A stretch of 64,000 nt of DNA from Aphis gossypii (GCF_020184175.1 NC_065532.1:20584001-20648000), one strand, 5' to 3'. Counted from the first letter of the stretch, positions 45,683-60,162 are shown. Numbers and translations: made by a program. Notes: a model not told the origin generated them from the sequence alone.

Positions 45683-47428
45683 TTTCTAAAAATAATAATA
45701 TATTATTATGTTAAAATTAAAAATATGTGTAATTAGGTATTATGACATTTTTATTTTAATAGATTAGCAAAATGTGTATTTAAAATATAATGATAAAATA
45801 CAAAACTAATTCATAGTTTTATTTGATTAATTCAAAAAAATTTCAGTATTTAATTGAGTTTTGACTTTAGTAACCATTATTTGAATATAAATAACAAATT
45901 TAACAGGAATTAAAATGAAAATTACCAACTATAACTAAAAAACATTAATTTAATGACCTGATAGTTTTTAAATCTTAATTATTCATGTCGGTATAAGATA
46001 AAAATAATTTAACCCTGTTTAAAAAAATAAATTATTTTTGATTATTGTTAACCCCTTAAAAGTAGAAAATTAAATCTAATTGGAACTAAGAAAATTACTA
46101 AACTTGTTTATTAATTTATTAGTAAAATATTAAATAAATACATTTTATTATGAACATAATATTGTATGATTTTACATTTTATTATTAAAAGAAAAGGACA
46201 TATTACAATAAAAGTAATTTTAAATTATTATTTAATAATAAATTTAAACAAAAATATTTAACAACCCTAATATTACTCAAAATATATAATAAGTAATAAC
46301 TAGTAATAATTTCAAATCGAAAATTACACCATTGAGTTTTTGCGTATAATAGGCATGTACTCAAGAATATTTACTTGATGAGTAGATAATAGATGTGCGT
46401 CTTCAGATTTCTGTAAAACTATAAGTCTTGTTTGACCGTTTGAAGACCAAAACCGTTAGTACTCGTCGTTTCTAATAACTCAGATTTTTGAGATTTGAGT
46501 TCAATTGAGCTGGAAAAGTGGCAAATGACAATGACTTAAAAGTTAAAACTATATCAATTGATAATTGTATAGCTTAGCTTACTTGCTTATTTATAGTTTA
46601 CAGCAGCGTACAAATGGTTATTAACATAATAAGTCATCACCGTTATAATCATGAAATTCTTACAATTTTCACGGTTTTCGTCTTTCGTCTTTCGATACAC
46701 TAAAATATACCACGGTCGAAAAAATATTTTAAATATTTTAATAAAGATTAGACATAGATAATACCATGAACATGAAGACTAGAATTTATAAGGAGACCAA
46801 ACCACAGAATTCTGTGACCAAACTCCGTTTCTGATAACGTCCCGAAATGAGTCGCACGATTAAACCGCCACAGGCGGCGCTGCGTACGCTAAGGTTGCTA
46901 CTTTAACCCGCGTAATATAGGGATTATTCATGTTTTTTGCGTTTTTTATAAAATATATGCATTATTTCGAAGTTCGAACCATGACCCATTATAAATTTTA
47001 TAGTTCGTAAAATTACGCATTCATACATGTGTATATGTACTTAAAAAAAGTGGGGGGAAAATTAGATTAAAGTTAGATTATGTTCATGGTTAGTACAACT
47101 CAAAGCTTGTAATTTTTTATATTACATTGGGCATGGCGTAAAGGTGGATATATAACAAGGGATTATGAAAAAGTGAATCCAAGTCATGCAAGGGATGAGG
47201 ATGACGTATACCATCTTAAATCGTGATAATGATAAAGAGATAAGAAATTTTATCTCGAAGATGATAAATGATAGGTAATTGATAACACGCTGGCATTTGA
47301 GTTTTCAAAAATATATATTTTTTAATATATTCCTGTTAAGTAATTTTTTGCTTTAGGCTTTCCCCAAAATGTTTTAATAGGTATTTATTTAGCTAAATCA
47401 ACCAAAAAGTAATAGATATTTTCCTGAA
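45683..47428. promoter_or_regulatory. Divergent upstream region of the dsRNA-binding protein gene and NBAS
   Basis: The two genes are transcribed away from each other. The stretch 46820-46915 is the one GC-rich patch (CCGCCACAGGCGGCGCTGCG), with a small hairpin formed by CCGCC and GGCGG, and is the likely promoter core. Non-coding 5' exons of both genes probably lie here. Nothing else was recognised. Confidence 0.4.
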
Positions 47429-50400
47429 ATGAGTGAAGAAATTTTGTACATTGTATCGGAATATGTTCAATGGCATGAAACTATAGATTTGGCGAGTACT
47501 CACCACATAACGACAGACAGTTTAAAAATATGCATTTCAAATGTTTTTATTATTATTGTTGTTCTTTTATTTACAGAAAAAATCCTCCAAGAAAAGCTCT
47601 TTAAGTATTGTAGATTACATTAGTGCATATACATATTTACCCTATTTTTCTTCAAAATCATTTATTTCAAATGAGCCAACGTGGAAATGTTGTATTGGAG
47701 GCAATGGTCAAGTTTTATCTGTTGTGCAACATAATACACTGGAAATGCGCACAGAAAAACATTATAATAAGATTTTAGCAAAGGCAACATGTAAGATATT
47801 TTTATGTATAATTTTACTATTCTTTATTGATTTTCAACCATCTAGTTTGATTTATAATTTTTTGTTTCAATTCTTTAATCAAAAGTAATTATTTTAACAT
47901 ACATATATATTTATTAGTTTGTACAGTTTGTTAATTATTAATATTTGTTATGGGGGGTAATTTTTGACTTATTTGGATTGTTGATATCCTGTATTTTTTT
48001 CTTTTAGTACTATCTTTATGTACAATTTGTATTTAAAATATTCTAATATACAATAATATAGTATATTTTTAAATTTAAAGGATGTATTGATATCCTGTGA
48101 TATTTTATTTACTTATTTCTTTTAGTTATAATTATTCGGGTATATAATGATGTAGTATTTAATCATTTAACTATTTAATTTGAATAAATATTAAGCTTAT
48201 GTTATGCAATTGCATAACAAATAAAAGTTATAAAATGTCTTTTAAAATTATTTGTTTAGTGCCTGATATAATATCAAATGATTTATACCCATCAAAAAGA
48301 GTATTGTCATGGAGTCCAGATTGTTCAATTTTTGCTATTGCCACTACACATGGCCATATTGCTTGCTATGATCTTTTAGCCTCAAACTTATTTGTTATTA
48401 AGTCTGTAAGTTGAACGTTTAGTTTTAATAAATTTATCATGGGTATATTTCAACCATTGATATAAATTATATTTTTAATATCCAAACTGTTTCTGTATGT
48501 ATTTAAGATTCAAAATAGTACTAAACAACCTACCAATAGTATATTTGCCAAAGAAATGGTATTTTTAGATTTGCGAACACGGTCTTCAAAATGGTACGTT
48601 TATGTTTCTTATAATTTTGATTACATTATCAGGTTTTTCTATCTTATTTATTTTTAATATTAAAATATTCTGCAATATTCTAAGTTGTTTTAAATATTTT
48701 AAGGTCATATGAGCTTATTTTAATTGGTGGAAATGGATCATTAACTAGCTATGCTGTATCACCTGTGTATGGTTACCAAATTCAGCACACGTTTAATTTT
48801 ATTCAAGTACTAGGTGCATCATTATTGACATCTGTCACATCATGTTTAGATCTATCTTACATAATTACATCTTCAGATATACAAAATAAATTGGTAAGTT
48901 TTTAGTTATTAATCGTATACTTTAATTAATTACAGTCAACAGAAAATTGTTGTCAAGGGAAAAATTACCTGAGTGTCCCAAGTCCTAAATTAATAGTAAT
49001 TAAGAGTATTGATGGAAGCTTACAAGTTTTTCTTTTTTTTTTTTAAGACAATTTATCAGTGGCGGTTCGTGGTATGGTGCACAGAAACATGTGAATTATC
49101 CCAAAAAAAGAAATGTATAAAAAATTATTAGATTTTCTTATTAGAATACATATAATTTTTTATTATGCATATGACCTATACTAAAAAAATATATATTAAT
49201 AAAAAAAAAGTTTTCGCAACTTTTATGGTGAGAAGTGTATTTATAAACGATTAAATAATTCGCTGAGCACAAATTTTATGTGCTTCAGGCGGCCCTGTAA
49301 AAATAAGCTACATGCCTCGACATGTCGGTTAGTACTTAGTAATATATGGTAGTTTAAAGCACATTTAATGTGTGCACAGAACTTATTTTTATTGTGCTGC
49401 GATGACCCGTTGTTCGTTTTAATTTAGATAAGCACTAAGTAGGTACATTATTTTGGTATTTAGCTATAACAAAATTTACAAAATTAATATTTTTACCACT
49501 ATCTTACATAGATATAATATCTTATGCATTTTTTGTGCACCACCTTATATGAACCTCACGAGCCGCCATTGCAATTTATTATTTTTAATTTATATACACT
49601 AATAATTATAATAAATTTTAAAAAATGATTAGATGGACAGAACATTTCAATTTAAGGGGGTGTCAGTGATACTATAATATGAGTATAACAAAAACTATCA
49701 ACATTTACATAATTAAAAAATTATTTCATTATAGAACTCTAAAATTATAATTAACAATTCTATACTAGTATTTTTTAAATAATTGTTTATGTTTAGGACT
49801 TAAATGATTCTGGTTTAAATTTATGGTCAATAATTTCATATGAGCCATATTACAATCCTGTTCTATCTTCAAATATTATAGAGGATGGGTTTGTATCCAG
49901 ATTCATGAATATGATATTGCGTAAAAAAAATGTAAGTTAATTAAATTTTCTGATAGAATAAATTTAAATTTATTATTTTTTACACTTTTGAATTATAGAA
50001 ATGTATTATTAAAATGAGTCTATCACCTTCATCTACATTGTTAGCATGTTTATATGGAACTCGAACAGTTTGCATTTGGAATTTTCCAGAAATAAGGTAG
50101 GCAATAAGTTATTACTAGTAACTGATAAGGTTGTGAATATGGTATAAAAAGAGTTGTCGTTGTGTTTGTCTAATTTAAAATCTAGTTTTTAAAATATTGT
50201 TTAATTGTTAAAATTGAATGGTAAAATATAATTCCAATTAAACAAGGATAAAATGTTACAGTTTTGTATTTCAATAAACAGTTTAGAATTTAATAAGTGC
50301 TACTAGGTACTAATATCCATACTTAATTTAATTGTAAATACTTGTGTTTATATCTTGATATTAATAATTATAACATTACAACTATTATTTTTTTTATATA

Positions 50401-53400
50401 GGTATTATAATTGTAATAATTTTAATTTTTAGTATTTGCAATAATTGGTCTGTAAATGATCAAAAAGAATTGGGTGGCATTGTTGATATTGAGTGGTGGT
50501 GTAATGAGGTACATATTTTGTTTAATTTCATAAAAATATTTAAATTAAGGTATTGTTAAATAAAATGGTGTTTTTTGATTTAGCTTTTAATTTTGGGTTG
50601 CTTTGATGGAACTCTTATCATTTGCCGTGAAAAAGGCCAACAAAGTGTAGTTATTACTAAAATGAATCCTTTTAATTTTAAATTATGTGGTTCATATAAT
50701 AGTAATAATTTTGTTGTTGCCGATTATGAAACAATTGACTGTGTCAATAATTCTCAGGTATTTTTGTATTATGATTTAAATAAAATATCTTCATTTAGTA
50801 CATAAATAAGCTAGATTATATTATTTATACTATAAAATATAAGGTTGGGTAATATTTTTTGAGTCTTAAAAACTCTTTAAGATAATAAATGATACTGCAA
50901 TTTAAAAGATTTTAACTGCTAATTTATTAATGAATAAAACAAATTAATTTTTTTGATTTTATGTGTTTAAGGATTCTAGTGTGAATGCCAAACCGACAAC
51001 AACAAATGTGTATAAACTTATTGCTGTAACTAAAACTACTCCTCAAGAATTACTCATGAAAAAAGTAATTTTAAAATGTTAAAATAATAGCATTAAATAA
51101 AACTAGCTTTAAATTACTTTCATTATTAACAAATTGATTTTGATGTTTTAAAATATTATGATATTGTATGATCAAATAGACGATATTATGATTGATGTAC
51201 TTTAAACATATTTTTGAATGATTTTATGCTATTTTATTTATCTTGATATTTTACAGATACAAGAAAAGCAATATGATGACGCATTACAACTAGCATTGAA
51301 ATATAATTTGGATAAAGATTTAGTTTATAAGCATCAATGGTGTAATAGTTCAGTTTTAGAAGAAACTATTAATAATATTTTGGTGAGTAAAAAATAAAAT
51401 AAAATAAATTTTATTTTTAATTTGTTATATGTATTTAAGAGCAAAGTATCTGACAAACAATGGATTGTACATGAGTGTTGCAACAGAGTTTCAGAAACAT
51501 TAATTGGAGCAAAGCAATTGATTGCATATGGTTTAGAAATAACTGATTTCTCTGCATATCTGAGTATAGATTCTGAAACCACTAGTAAGTTTAAAACTTT
51601 AAAATGTAAATTATAGTTTAATTTTCGAAATCTTTTAAATCAGGTACATTTAGTCAAGAAGGTAAAGAATTTATCATATCAAGATTAAAACTCTTAAATT
51701 ACTTGGATAAATTAACTACTTATGAAATGGTCTTAAATAAAATGGACGGTGACAGTGAAGCCCTTTACAGCGGACAAACATATAAACATCTCAGAGATTT
51801 GAGTCCTTTACAGTGGGCTTTGCAATTAGCTAGACAGTGCCAAGTTGACGCAGTTTCTATTGTTTTTACTTACTACAGTGATCATGTTCTTCCATACTGG
51901 TTGGACATATTAAATGATTTTCCAGAGACACTAATGCTCAAGTTATACAGGTATAATGTAACTTTACAAATAAGTAAATAACAAAATTAAATTAATGTTG
52001 TTTCTGCCAACTGATCCGTAAATATGGAACATACATGTATATAACTTATGCATTGACAAGTATTCTTTTATCTTAGGCTATAATTTTATTGTTATCATAT
52101 GAAAAAAAATATTTGTGATGAATACGGAATCAGTATAGTGCTGTTTGATAGTGAACAAGTTTTTTAGTCCTACATTTATTGAAAATTTTCTTTTTAAAAA
52201 TATTATTTATATCTCTGAACTCTACTGAACTAGACTATTGTCTTATAAATTTCATTAAATATATTAAATAATAATCTTGTCATTAATAGAGGTCTTTATT
52301 TTATGTGTGGTTAAATTCATGGTTATTCAAATACAAATAAATCTTAATTCACATTTATATCCTAGAGTTCTAGACATTATTAACTGATGGAATTAAGAAT
52401 AATTTATTTGTACTATACAATGAAAAGTATAAATTGTATTAAATACATTTAATAAATTAATATAATTTTCTTCTTTAATTTAGACATTTATTGCCAGTTT
52501 GGGATCCATCTGAAAAAAAAGTTATATTTTTAGAATCGAAAATTTTAAGAGAACTTGATTGGTGTGAGTCTGATAGATTTAAGTTATTAACTGGCACTTT
52601 TGAGAATATAAAAACTGTGTCTTTAACTGAACATGACCTCATTCATTGGTATACAAAAAGAATTCGAAATATTGAGTTATGTACTAAATTAGTTCAACAT
52701 ACATTAGAAATGGCTACTATTGCTCGTGAAAACAACATTAAGGTAAACATTTAATTATTTAATATTTATTTTTACTGACATTTATATAAACATATTTTTA
52801 AAAATATAGGGATTAGAACAATTGCATGAAGATTTATCTGTTTTAGAAGTCTTGGTATATGAAGTGGGCTTAGAGAATATGTTTTTGGAAGATATTGAAC
52901 AGTTGAACACTTTAGAAAAAGCATCATTGTTTATGTCAAGGGTTTGAAAAATTAATCAAACATTTATATATTTTTTTTAATTAATTAATCTAATATTTTT
53001 GAAACTTTAGTGCGATGAAAATTCATTCTTGAATAATTTGACAAACTATTTTTTGCCATTCATTCAAACTAAAACAGATACATTTTATTTGCTAGAGCAA
53101 TATTTAATACAGACAAGTCAAAGTTGTTTAAAAAAATTGTCACTGGTGATTTTTTTTTTTTTTATGGATTTTAATAATTTATAATTGGTTGAATAAAGAT
53201 TATAATTTTATGGAAATTTCAGTATTTTGAATATGTTCAAATTAATGGTTGGTGCATAAATGTATCAGATGAAGCAAAAATAGATTTAGGACTCAAATGC
53301 ATTTATACTTATACAAGAACTGATCAATTCGATGAGGCACAAAGCATAGTACTGTCATTGTTAAAAAGTATAAAGTAATGTCAAATTTAAAGGTGTATCT

Positions 53401-56400
53401 AATTGTTTTATATAATAAAAATTTAAATATATTATTTTTATTTCAGAAATACTGTTGAAAACAAATCTAATATTAAAAAACTTGAAGAAACGAGACAAAT
53501 TATAAATGCTTCAAAATTATTACTTACTTATGGTATTAGATATCCTCTTAAAGTGTTGATTGATAATTTGACCAACAGTGTGTTTTTTAGAAAAGTTATG
53601 ATATCCATTTGTGAATATACATCAATGTAAGCAATATAACAATTAAAAAAAAAATTAAAATTATTAATACATAATTATATTTTGTTAAAACTATGAATTG
53701 TAATTATTTTTATTAGAAAAAATCAAACCGAAAAGTATTGGTCAAATGTACTTGTTGATTTGTTAAAAATAGCAGAGTTTTGTTTTCCATCACTTTCAAT
53801 TGAAATTTGTTATGAGGTACAAGAAACTTAACTTAACCTAACCTAACTAACATTTTTTTAATTTTATTAATATGAAACTTGTAATTAAAATTTTAGGAGT
53901 ATGTAAAAATGCTGTTGTGTAGTCAAAATCAAAAAGTAATACCACTAAGTAAAGATATTTTATTGAGTAAATTACCAGAGCACTTGAGTTTAAAGATTGT
54001 TAAAGACTCATTTTATATGTATTTTGATCGATCAAAGTCTTTTAATGATGCATCAATGGCCTTAGCAAAGTGAATAAGATTAATGATTTTCGATATTTTT
54101 CATAGAATTGAAAATTATTATTTAATTATTAACATTTTATTTTAAAGGTTTAATCACAACCTATTAACCAATCTAAAAACTTTTAAATAACTATTTTAAA
54201 GTTTTGTTGATCTTATAGTTAGAATAACTTAGAATAGTAATAATAATAATAATAATAATAAAAAAACTATTATTTTTAGATTATGTTTACAAATTATACC
54301 TAATGTCGAAGATTTACTAGTGCATGAATGGAATTTAATTTCTGCTATGACAATATTTAACACTCTTAGTACTAAATTACTTCCAGTCCAAGGTAATTTT
54401 ATTATTAAGTAATAATCTTAACTTATGAATATCAAATCAATGTATTATGTATGTATATTTAATAGTGCGTCAATGTAAAAATAAATGGAAACTAATTGAT
54501 ATTACTTTATCTTCTAAACCAAACAATTATACATTATCGAAAAAATTAATAACATTAGCAAACAAATTAGATATTAAATGTCATGAAAGCTTTATTTCTA
54601 CCGAATCCAATATTTTATTCAAATGTGCCATGGCTGCTTATCAAGTAATATATTGAAATATGAGCAAATGTGTATGAATAATTTAAATTTGTTTTTTTTT
54701 CTAGGCTAATGATTTAAAATTTGCTTCTAAAATATGTGTTCAATTGATGGACAAAAATGAACCATCAGCATGGCCATTATGCATTGAATTAGGAGTACAT
54801 AATGATATTATTGATATTGATTTAAAAATAAAAGTATTGTCATTTGCTGTGCTTAATTGTCCTGTGGAAAAAATTGTTTCAATTATTGAATTAAGGTAAG
54901 TTAATATACATATTATTAAGTAATTATTATTACATTGCAGATCATTGCAAATATATATATTTTGTTCTTACTACAGTTTAATTATAGTGAATATTATAGA
55001 AAATATACTTAATATTAAATTTATAAATGAGAATAAAACCTGTCTGAGCAAAGAGGTTTTTTAGTATATTATTATTTTTTTTAGTTGTACTGTATAAGTT
55101 TATTTTTTCAAATTTATTTAACTTATTTCTATTTAAAAATATTAAGTAATTTCATGTAGATTTCTACAAATTTGATTTTATGTACTTTTTTTCTATTTTT
55201 TTTTTTTTTATTATAAAGAAATAAGGCCTTGACTACTACATAGGTCATTGGCCGAAATTTTGTTTATATACTAGTTAATGCATAACAAGTAAATAATTTT
55301 AAATATTTATTGAGTACAATTGAATTAATAAAGAGAGTAGCGATATAAAAAAAAAAAAAAAAAAAAAAAGAAGAAGAAGAAAGATATTATGATTTGGTTA
55401 AATGGTTTTGTATAAATTGATGTCTCTTATAAAACTAAGTGTATTGCTGATGTTTTTAGATTTATTGTTGAGACATTCTGAGATACTACTTGGAATGTTG
55501 TGTTTAGCTCTTTCTTCAGATTAAATTGGCGACATTCTAATAGAAGATGTTTGATGGAGATTTCGGATCCACAGGTGATGCATGGTTCTGGGTCAGTTTT
55601 GTCCATGAGGTGTTTATGGGTATACCAAGAGTGTCCAATCCTTAAGCGGGTTAAAATTACTTTTTGTTCTCTTTGTTAGGTTTGTTGAGTTAATCCATCT
55701 ATCGGTGGTGGGTTTAATTTCTCTTAATTTGTTGTCCCTCAGTAAATGCTATTCCTTACGCCATAAGTTTATTATGATATTATTAGCTTTCCTTTTAAGG
55801 TCATCTTTGGAGAGAATGTTTAATATTTCTATGGTTTGATCGCTGGTTACTAGTTTCATCATCATGTCTATTTTTTCGTTCCCTTCTATTCTAATATGGC
55901 TAGGAATCCATGTTAGTGTTATATGTTTGTTAGTGCTGTTGAGAAGATTTTTAATATTGTTGGTTATTTCATAATTTTTTTAGGGTTTTGGATACTTGCT
56001 AGAGTACTCAGAGAGTTGGTTAGAATGTTGAAGGAGTTGTTATGCATTTCATTGATTATATAGATTGCTTTTTGGATCATTAAGGCTTCTGCGGTAAATA
56101 TGCTGTTCAGGGCAGGTACTCTAAATTTGTATACTGAACCATTGATTATTATTGCGAATGTGATGCGGTTTTCGGTTTTGGAAGTGTCGGTAAACACTAA
56201 TACTTGATCATAATTTTGGGTTTTTTCTTTAAAAAGATTCCTAGATATTTAAAGGGCGGTGTTTCCTTTGTTGTTTTCAGCAAAGCTCAAACCAATTATG
56301 AAGTTATTTGGTTTTCAAGGTGGTTTTGTCAGAATTTTGGATTTTATTATATGTTTTGGGTTTATGCTATGGGCTTTAAAAAAGTTTTCTATCCGTCTGC

Positions 56401-59400
56401 CAATTGGTTCGCTTATGGTGGTATGTAAATTATGTTTATTATTTTTTCTTTGGCCGAATAAAGAAAAATAGGTTGGATTGTTTGGATATGATGCTATTTT
56501 AAAAGCGTACTGTAATTCAAGTAAATTGCATTTTTTTTCTAGGGATATTTCCCTAGTAATGTATAGAAGATTTTTGATCGGGCTGCTTTTAAATGCACCT
56601 GTTATTAAGCGTAGATTGTTGTTTTGAATAGTCTCAAGTTTTTCTAGATTTGCTTTTTTCGCACTTCCGTATTATGATAGTGTCATATTCTATTTTGGAT
56701 CTAATTAGTGTTTTGTAGATATTGTGAAGAATTTTGTTTTAAGCTCCCCATTTGTTTGTTTTTCTATTATTATTTATAAATAAACTACTAGGAATCGGTG
56801 TGCAAATTTGCTATGTTATGAGCATGTAAAATGGAGACAATTTAAGTGGTATAGGGGTTAATGCATTTTAATGAAATAATTTTAAAATTTTAATTGCTGT
56901 TTGTTGCTAAGTGTTTTGATTTTAATTTTAAAGGAAATTGTTGGAGAATGAAAATACAGAACAAATAACTGGATTTGATTCTCAATTAGAAGTTCCAATG
57001 TTAGTATTTTAACATCTATTGTTCCCTTAATATATCAAATTTTTAATAATACATGTGTTTGAAATTAGAATTAAAAATATCAATTACCTTGCTATATCAA
57101 ATAACGAAAGTTCATTACATTCAAATTGTTCCAATTGTGTGGAAGTTGGACTATCACATGACGAATTATCATCCAATTTAAGAGAATTACTTACAGTCTC
57201 TTATAATCATTCAAATTATGACCAAGGTAAATTTCTATATCAGATATTTTTAATATTTTAAATATTGTACTTAAATTGTATTTATAGTTTTGGCTATTTA
57301 TGGCTTCAAATATCTTGGATATGATTCAAAAATGTCAGTATTATGTTTTTTGCATATATCAGACGATAGTATTGTAGATGAGTGTTTCAATTGTTGCGAA
57401 GGTGTTCTTAGTACTAAACTAGCACTATATATTTATGCATTACGTTATGCACAAAAAGTTATGGGCAATGTTGACATTTTTAAATTACCTACAGATCAAG
57501 TAAGTAATTTTTTTTAAAAAAATAATTGGAAAGTAAGATTAAATAAATATAATAATATTTACAAAAGTAAATATTCTTAATCTACTGATTGGAGTGAATT
57601 TGTCTTTAAAATAACAATTTTTTTATAACTAATAATTTTCAATACATCTAGTATACTTTCTTATAAATTATAATTATCATACTAAGGGAGGTATAGTGAT
57701 AACAATTATTACAGTTGCTTAACAAAAGTATTAAATTAAAAATAATGAAGTACAATTACAGAGTAAGAATATGTAGAGTACAATACAAAAAAAAAAAACA
57801 TTTTGTCTTATGAATTCTCTCATACTGGTTTATGATATAAATAATTATTTGTTGTTCTTTTAGTTAATTAAAGAAGCTATGTCTGATCTTGATGTTAAAT
57901 CTTCAATATCTGATTCCAAAATAGGACATTATTTATGTAAATATGCATTGTTATATAGTAAATGTGCAAAAGGTTTGGATATGAATGTAAGCCCAGAAGA
58001 AATGAACAAAGAACTTATAAGGATGGCTAGGTATGAATTTCTTTTTAAATTATTTTTTTGCTATTTAATGTATTAAAAATGATTTTTTATTGAAAAACAA
58101 ATATATTTTTACCATAGAACCGGTCAAGCAAAACATCTTGAAAAAGCATTGGAAATATGTAGTAGACAATCATTAGATATAAATGATAAGTTACTGTTAG
58201 AATTTTTAAAACATTGTTTACACACAATACCTGCAAGAAATATAGAAGAAACCCTAACAACAATGGACTTTAATAGTTTGATTCAGAATGACAAACAATT
58301 TTATAATAGTTTTATGCACGAAGTTTATGAAGATGTGCCAGGAACAAATCATAATGTTTTGATAGCTTACTACACAGTTTTAAATTTTATTAATCCTAAT
58401 GATCATGGACAGTTTGAAGATGATATGACACCTATTCAACATATTAAACTGCTAAAGAGAGTTCATAGTACTATTCCAGGTAAAAATTATATACTATTAT
58501 ATTATTAGAAATACAAAAATATTAAAAATTGTTATTTTACTATAGATATTGATTACAAGCTATTGTTAAATCTTGAAACTACCTATGAAACATTTTCCAT
58601 GGCCCAACAAACTGGATGTAGTGCTCCTGTACTAAATAGGCTGTTGAAAAGTCTACCAGAGAAAATACAACTTTGTATTAAACTTTCTCTCTCTGTTAGT
58701 TCTTTTATTTGTAATTTTTAATAATTAATTTTATTTTACCTACTATAAACTAGTAAAGTGTTCTTATGAAATTAATATTCTAGACATCGTCAGCATCTGA
58801 TGCCTGTCAAGATAATATAGATTTCAATCAGTTAATACAACAGATTAAATCACCAGTTGATGTTGATAAGATTGTTAAGCTTTTATCTCAGACTAAAGAG
58901 TAAGTCATACAGATGAAGTATATTTTTTGGTAGGACGTATATCCATTTTATTTGTAAATTAATAATTTATAACTTATAAGTGATCATATTGTGTAAACTT
59001 ATGTTTAAGTAAATTTATATATTAATTAATAATATGTTTATAATATAACTGATTAGATAACTCTACACAACATAAATATTAACATTTAATATTGTTTATT
59101 ATTATTTTTTTTTTTGTAGAATATAATTAATATATTATTATTAAATAAATGTTTATAAGATAAGAGAACATAATATTTAAAATTCAATAAGTATATTTTG
59201 ATCATAATCTTAAATTTCAAATTAATTTTTATAAATATTTTAAACTAAAATGTAAAAATATATTTTCATTAGAAAGATAAAATCATAAATCATAACTTTA
59301 GAGTTCTATAATAAATTAAAAAAAAATGTTATCTATCTATATTATTTTGATTTTCAGTTTTAATGAATTATGGATTGAAGTATTGAAACGGTTATTAGTG

Positions 59401-60037
59401 TTCCAACCACACGAGTTTCGAATTTCAATATCTGTACTAAAATATACCTGTAGTAAACACAATTTCACTAAACAGGTATGTTATATCTCTATGATTATTA
59501 GATTGAGAAAATGAGAATTATTTTCTTTTTAAATTTTGCTATATTTTATTTAACTTTTACAGGAATTAGAAGACCTAAGTAGTATTCCAAATGTAAATAA
59601 TACTTTACTTTATTTATTGTATTTATTATCTGGTGAAAGTTCTGTAGAAGCAGCTGCTATAAGTTATTTTCAAACTAACCATGTAAGTAATTACAAATAA
59701 GTATAATATAACAATATATAAATATATAATTTTTTTATATACATGTTATGTTAAGGTATTACCTGATTTGGTATTGGATACTATTCTTGAATATGGTCTA
59801 GTAGAACAATTGGTTGATTGTGAAGAGATGATGAACAATCTTACTCGTCGAGCATTAGTTGGAAATAGTGGAAAAAATTGCCGATTAATCTGTGAGCAGT
59901 TAGCCTCTACTGGGCGTAGTTTGTTGGCTGGTTCATTATATTTAACTCACAATGGTGTGCCAACTGCCTTGAGAACCAATGTGGCTGCAAGAGAAATATC
60001 TGAAAGCTATTTAGGCAGAAATACTAAAGATAAGTGA
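47429..60037 (+). CDS. NBAS: NBAS (Sec39-domain protein of the NRZ tethering complex)
   Basis: Thirty-three exons: 47429-47491, 47577-47790, 48260-48405, 48508-48593, 48704-48893, 49797-49931, 49999-50096, 50433-50508, 50584-50757, 50972-51064, 51257-51382, 51440-51584, 51644-51950, 52484-52742, 52810-52941, 53011-53145, 53223-53374, 53447-53626, 53717-53816, 53897-54069, 54280-54392, 54466-54644, 54705-54895, 56934-56999, 57069-57226, 57288-57499, 57864-58030, 58118-58479, 58546-58694, 58784-58899, 59358-59475, 59563-59682, 59756-60037. This is 5,217 nt, 1,738 residues. The N-terminus resembles human NBAS (EEILYIVSEYVQWHE; LYPSKRVLSWSPDCSIFAIA; ACYDLLASNLFVI; WSYELILIGGNGSLTSYAV), giving a WD40-like propeller. 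Helical Sec39-type repeats follow. NBAS acts in Golgi-to-ER tethering with ZW10 and RINT1, and in nonsense-mediated decay. It is shorter than human (2,371). Exon 1 needs a GC donor to stay in phase. Poly(A) signal at 60157-60162. Confidence 0.88.
49049..49056. repeat. Left target-site duplication of MITE B
   Basis: CAATTTAT here is identical to 49572-49579 on the other side of the element. Confidence 0.85.
49057..49571. mobile_element. hAT-type MITE B (515 bp) in NBAS intron 5
   Basis: It starts CAGTGGCGGTTCGTG and ends CACGAGCCGCCATTG, giving imperfect terminal inverted repeats (about 13 of 15 matching). A GGTGCACA / TGTGCACC pair lies just inside. It is flanked by the identical 8-bp duplication CAATTTAT. 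There is no internal coding sequence, so it is non-autonomous. It sits in the 903-bp intron between exons 5 and 6 without touching splice sites. A related end lies at 43529. Confidence 0.88.
54237..54262. repeat. (AAT)n microsatellite in NBAS intron 20
   Basis: About eight AAT units ending just before the acceptor region of exon 21. Confidence 0.85.
55199..56830 (-). mobile_element. 5'-truncated Jockey-like LINE, antisense in NBAS intron 23
   Basis: Read on the minus strand there is the end of an ORF2 with several stops. An RNase H-like domain comes first (FTDTSKTENRITFAI at about 56197, FTAEALMIQKA, TNSLSTLASIQNP). A C-terminal cysteine motif follows (CITCGSEISIKHLLLECRQF near 55585-55530), then a short tail and a 3' UTR with a long T/CTT tract (55352-55381). 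The element ends in AAGGCCTTATTTC then ATAATAAAAA, i.e. the poly(A) at 55199-55215. Usual TDGSK is TDTSK here and the frame is broken, so it is inactive. The 5' end is not defined. It accounts for most of the unusually long intron (54896-56933). Confidence 0.78.
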
Positions 60038-60162
60038 TTTATTTATGTGTTGTTACTCATTAATAATTAATACAATGCATTAAGCTATTTTTATTTATTA
60101 ATTGTATTTTATATTATTATATTATTATGTATTTTATATTTATTATATTTTTAAAGAATAAA

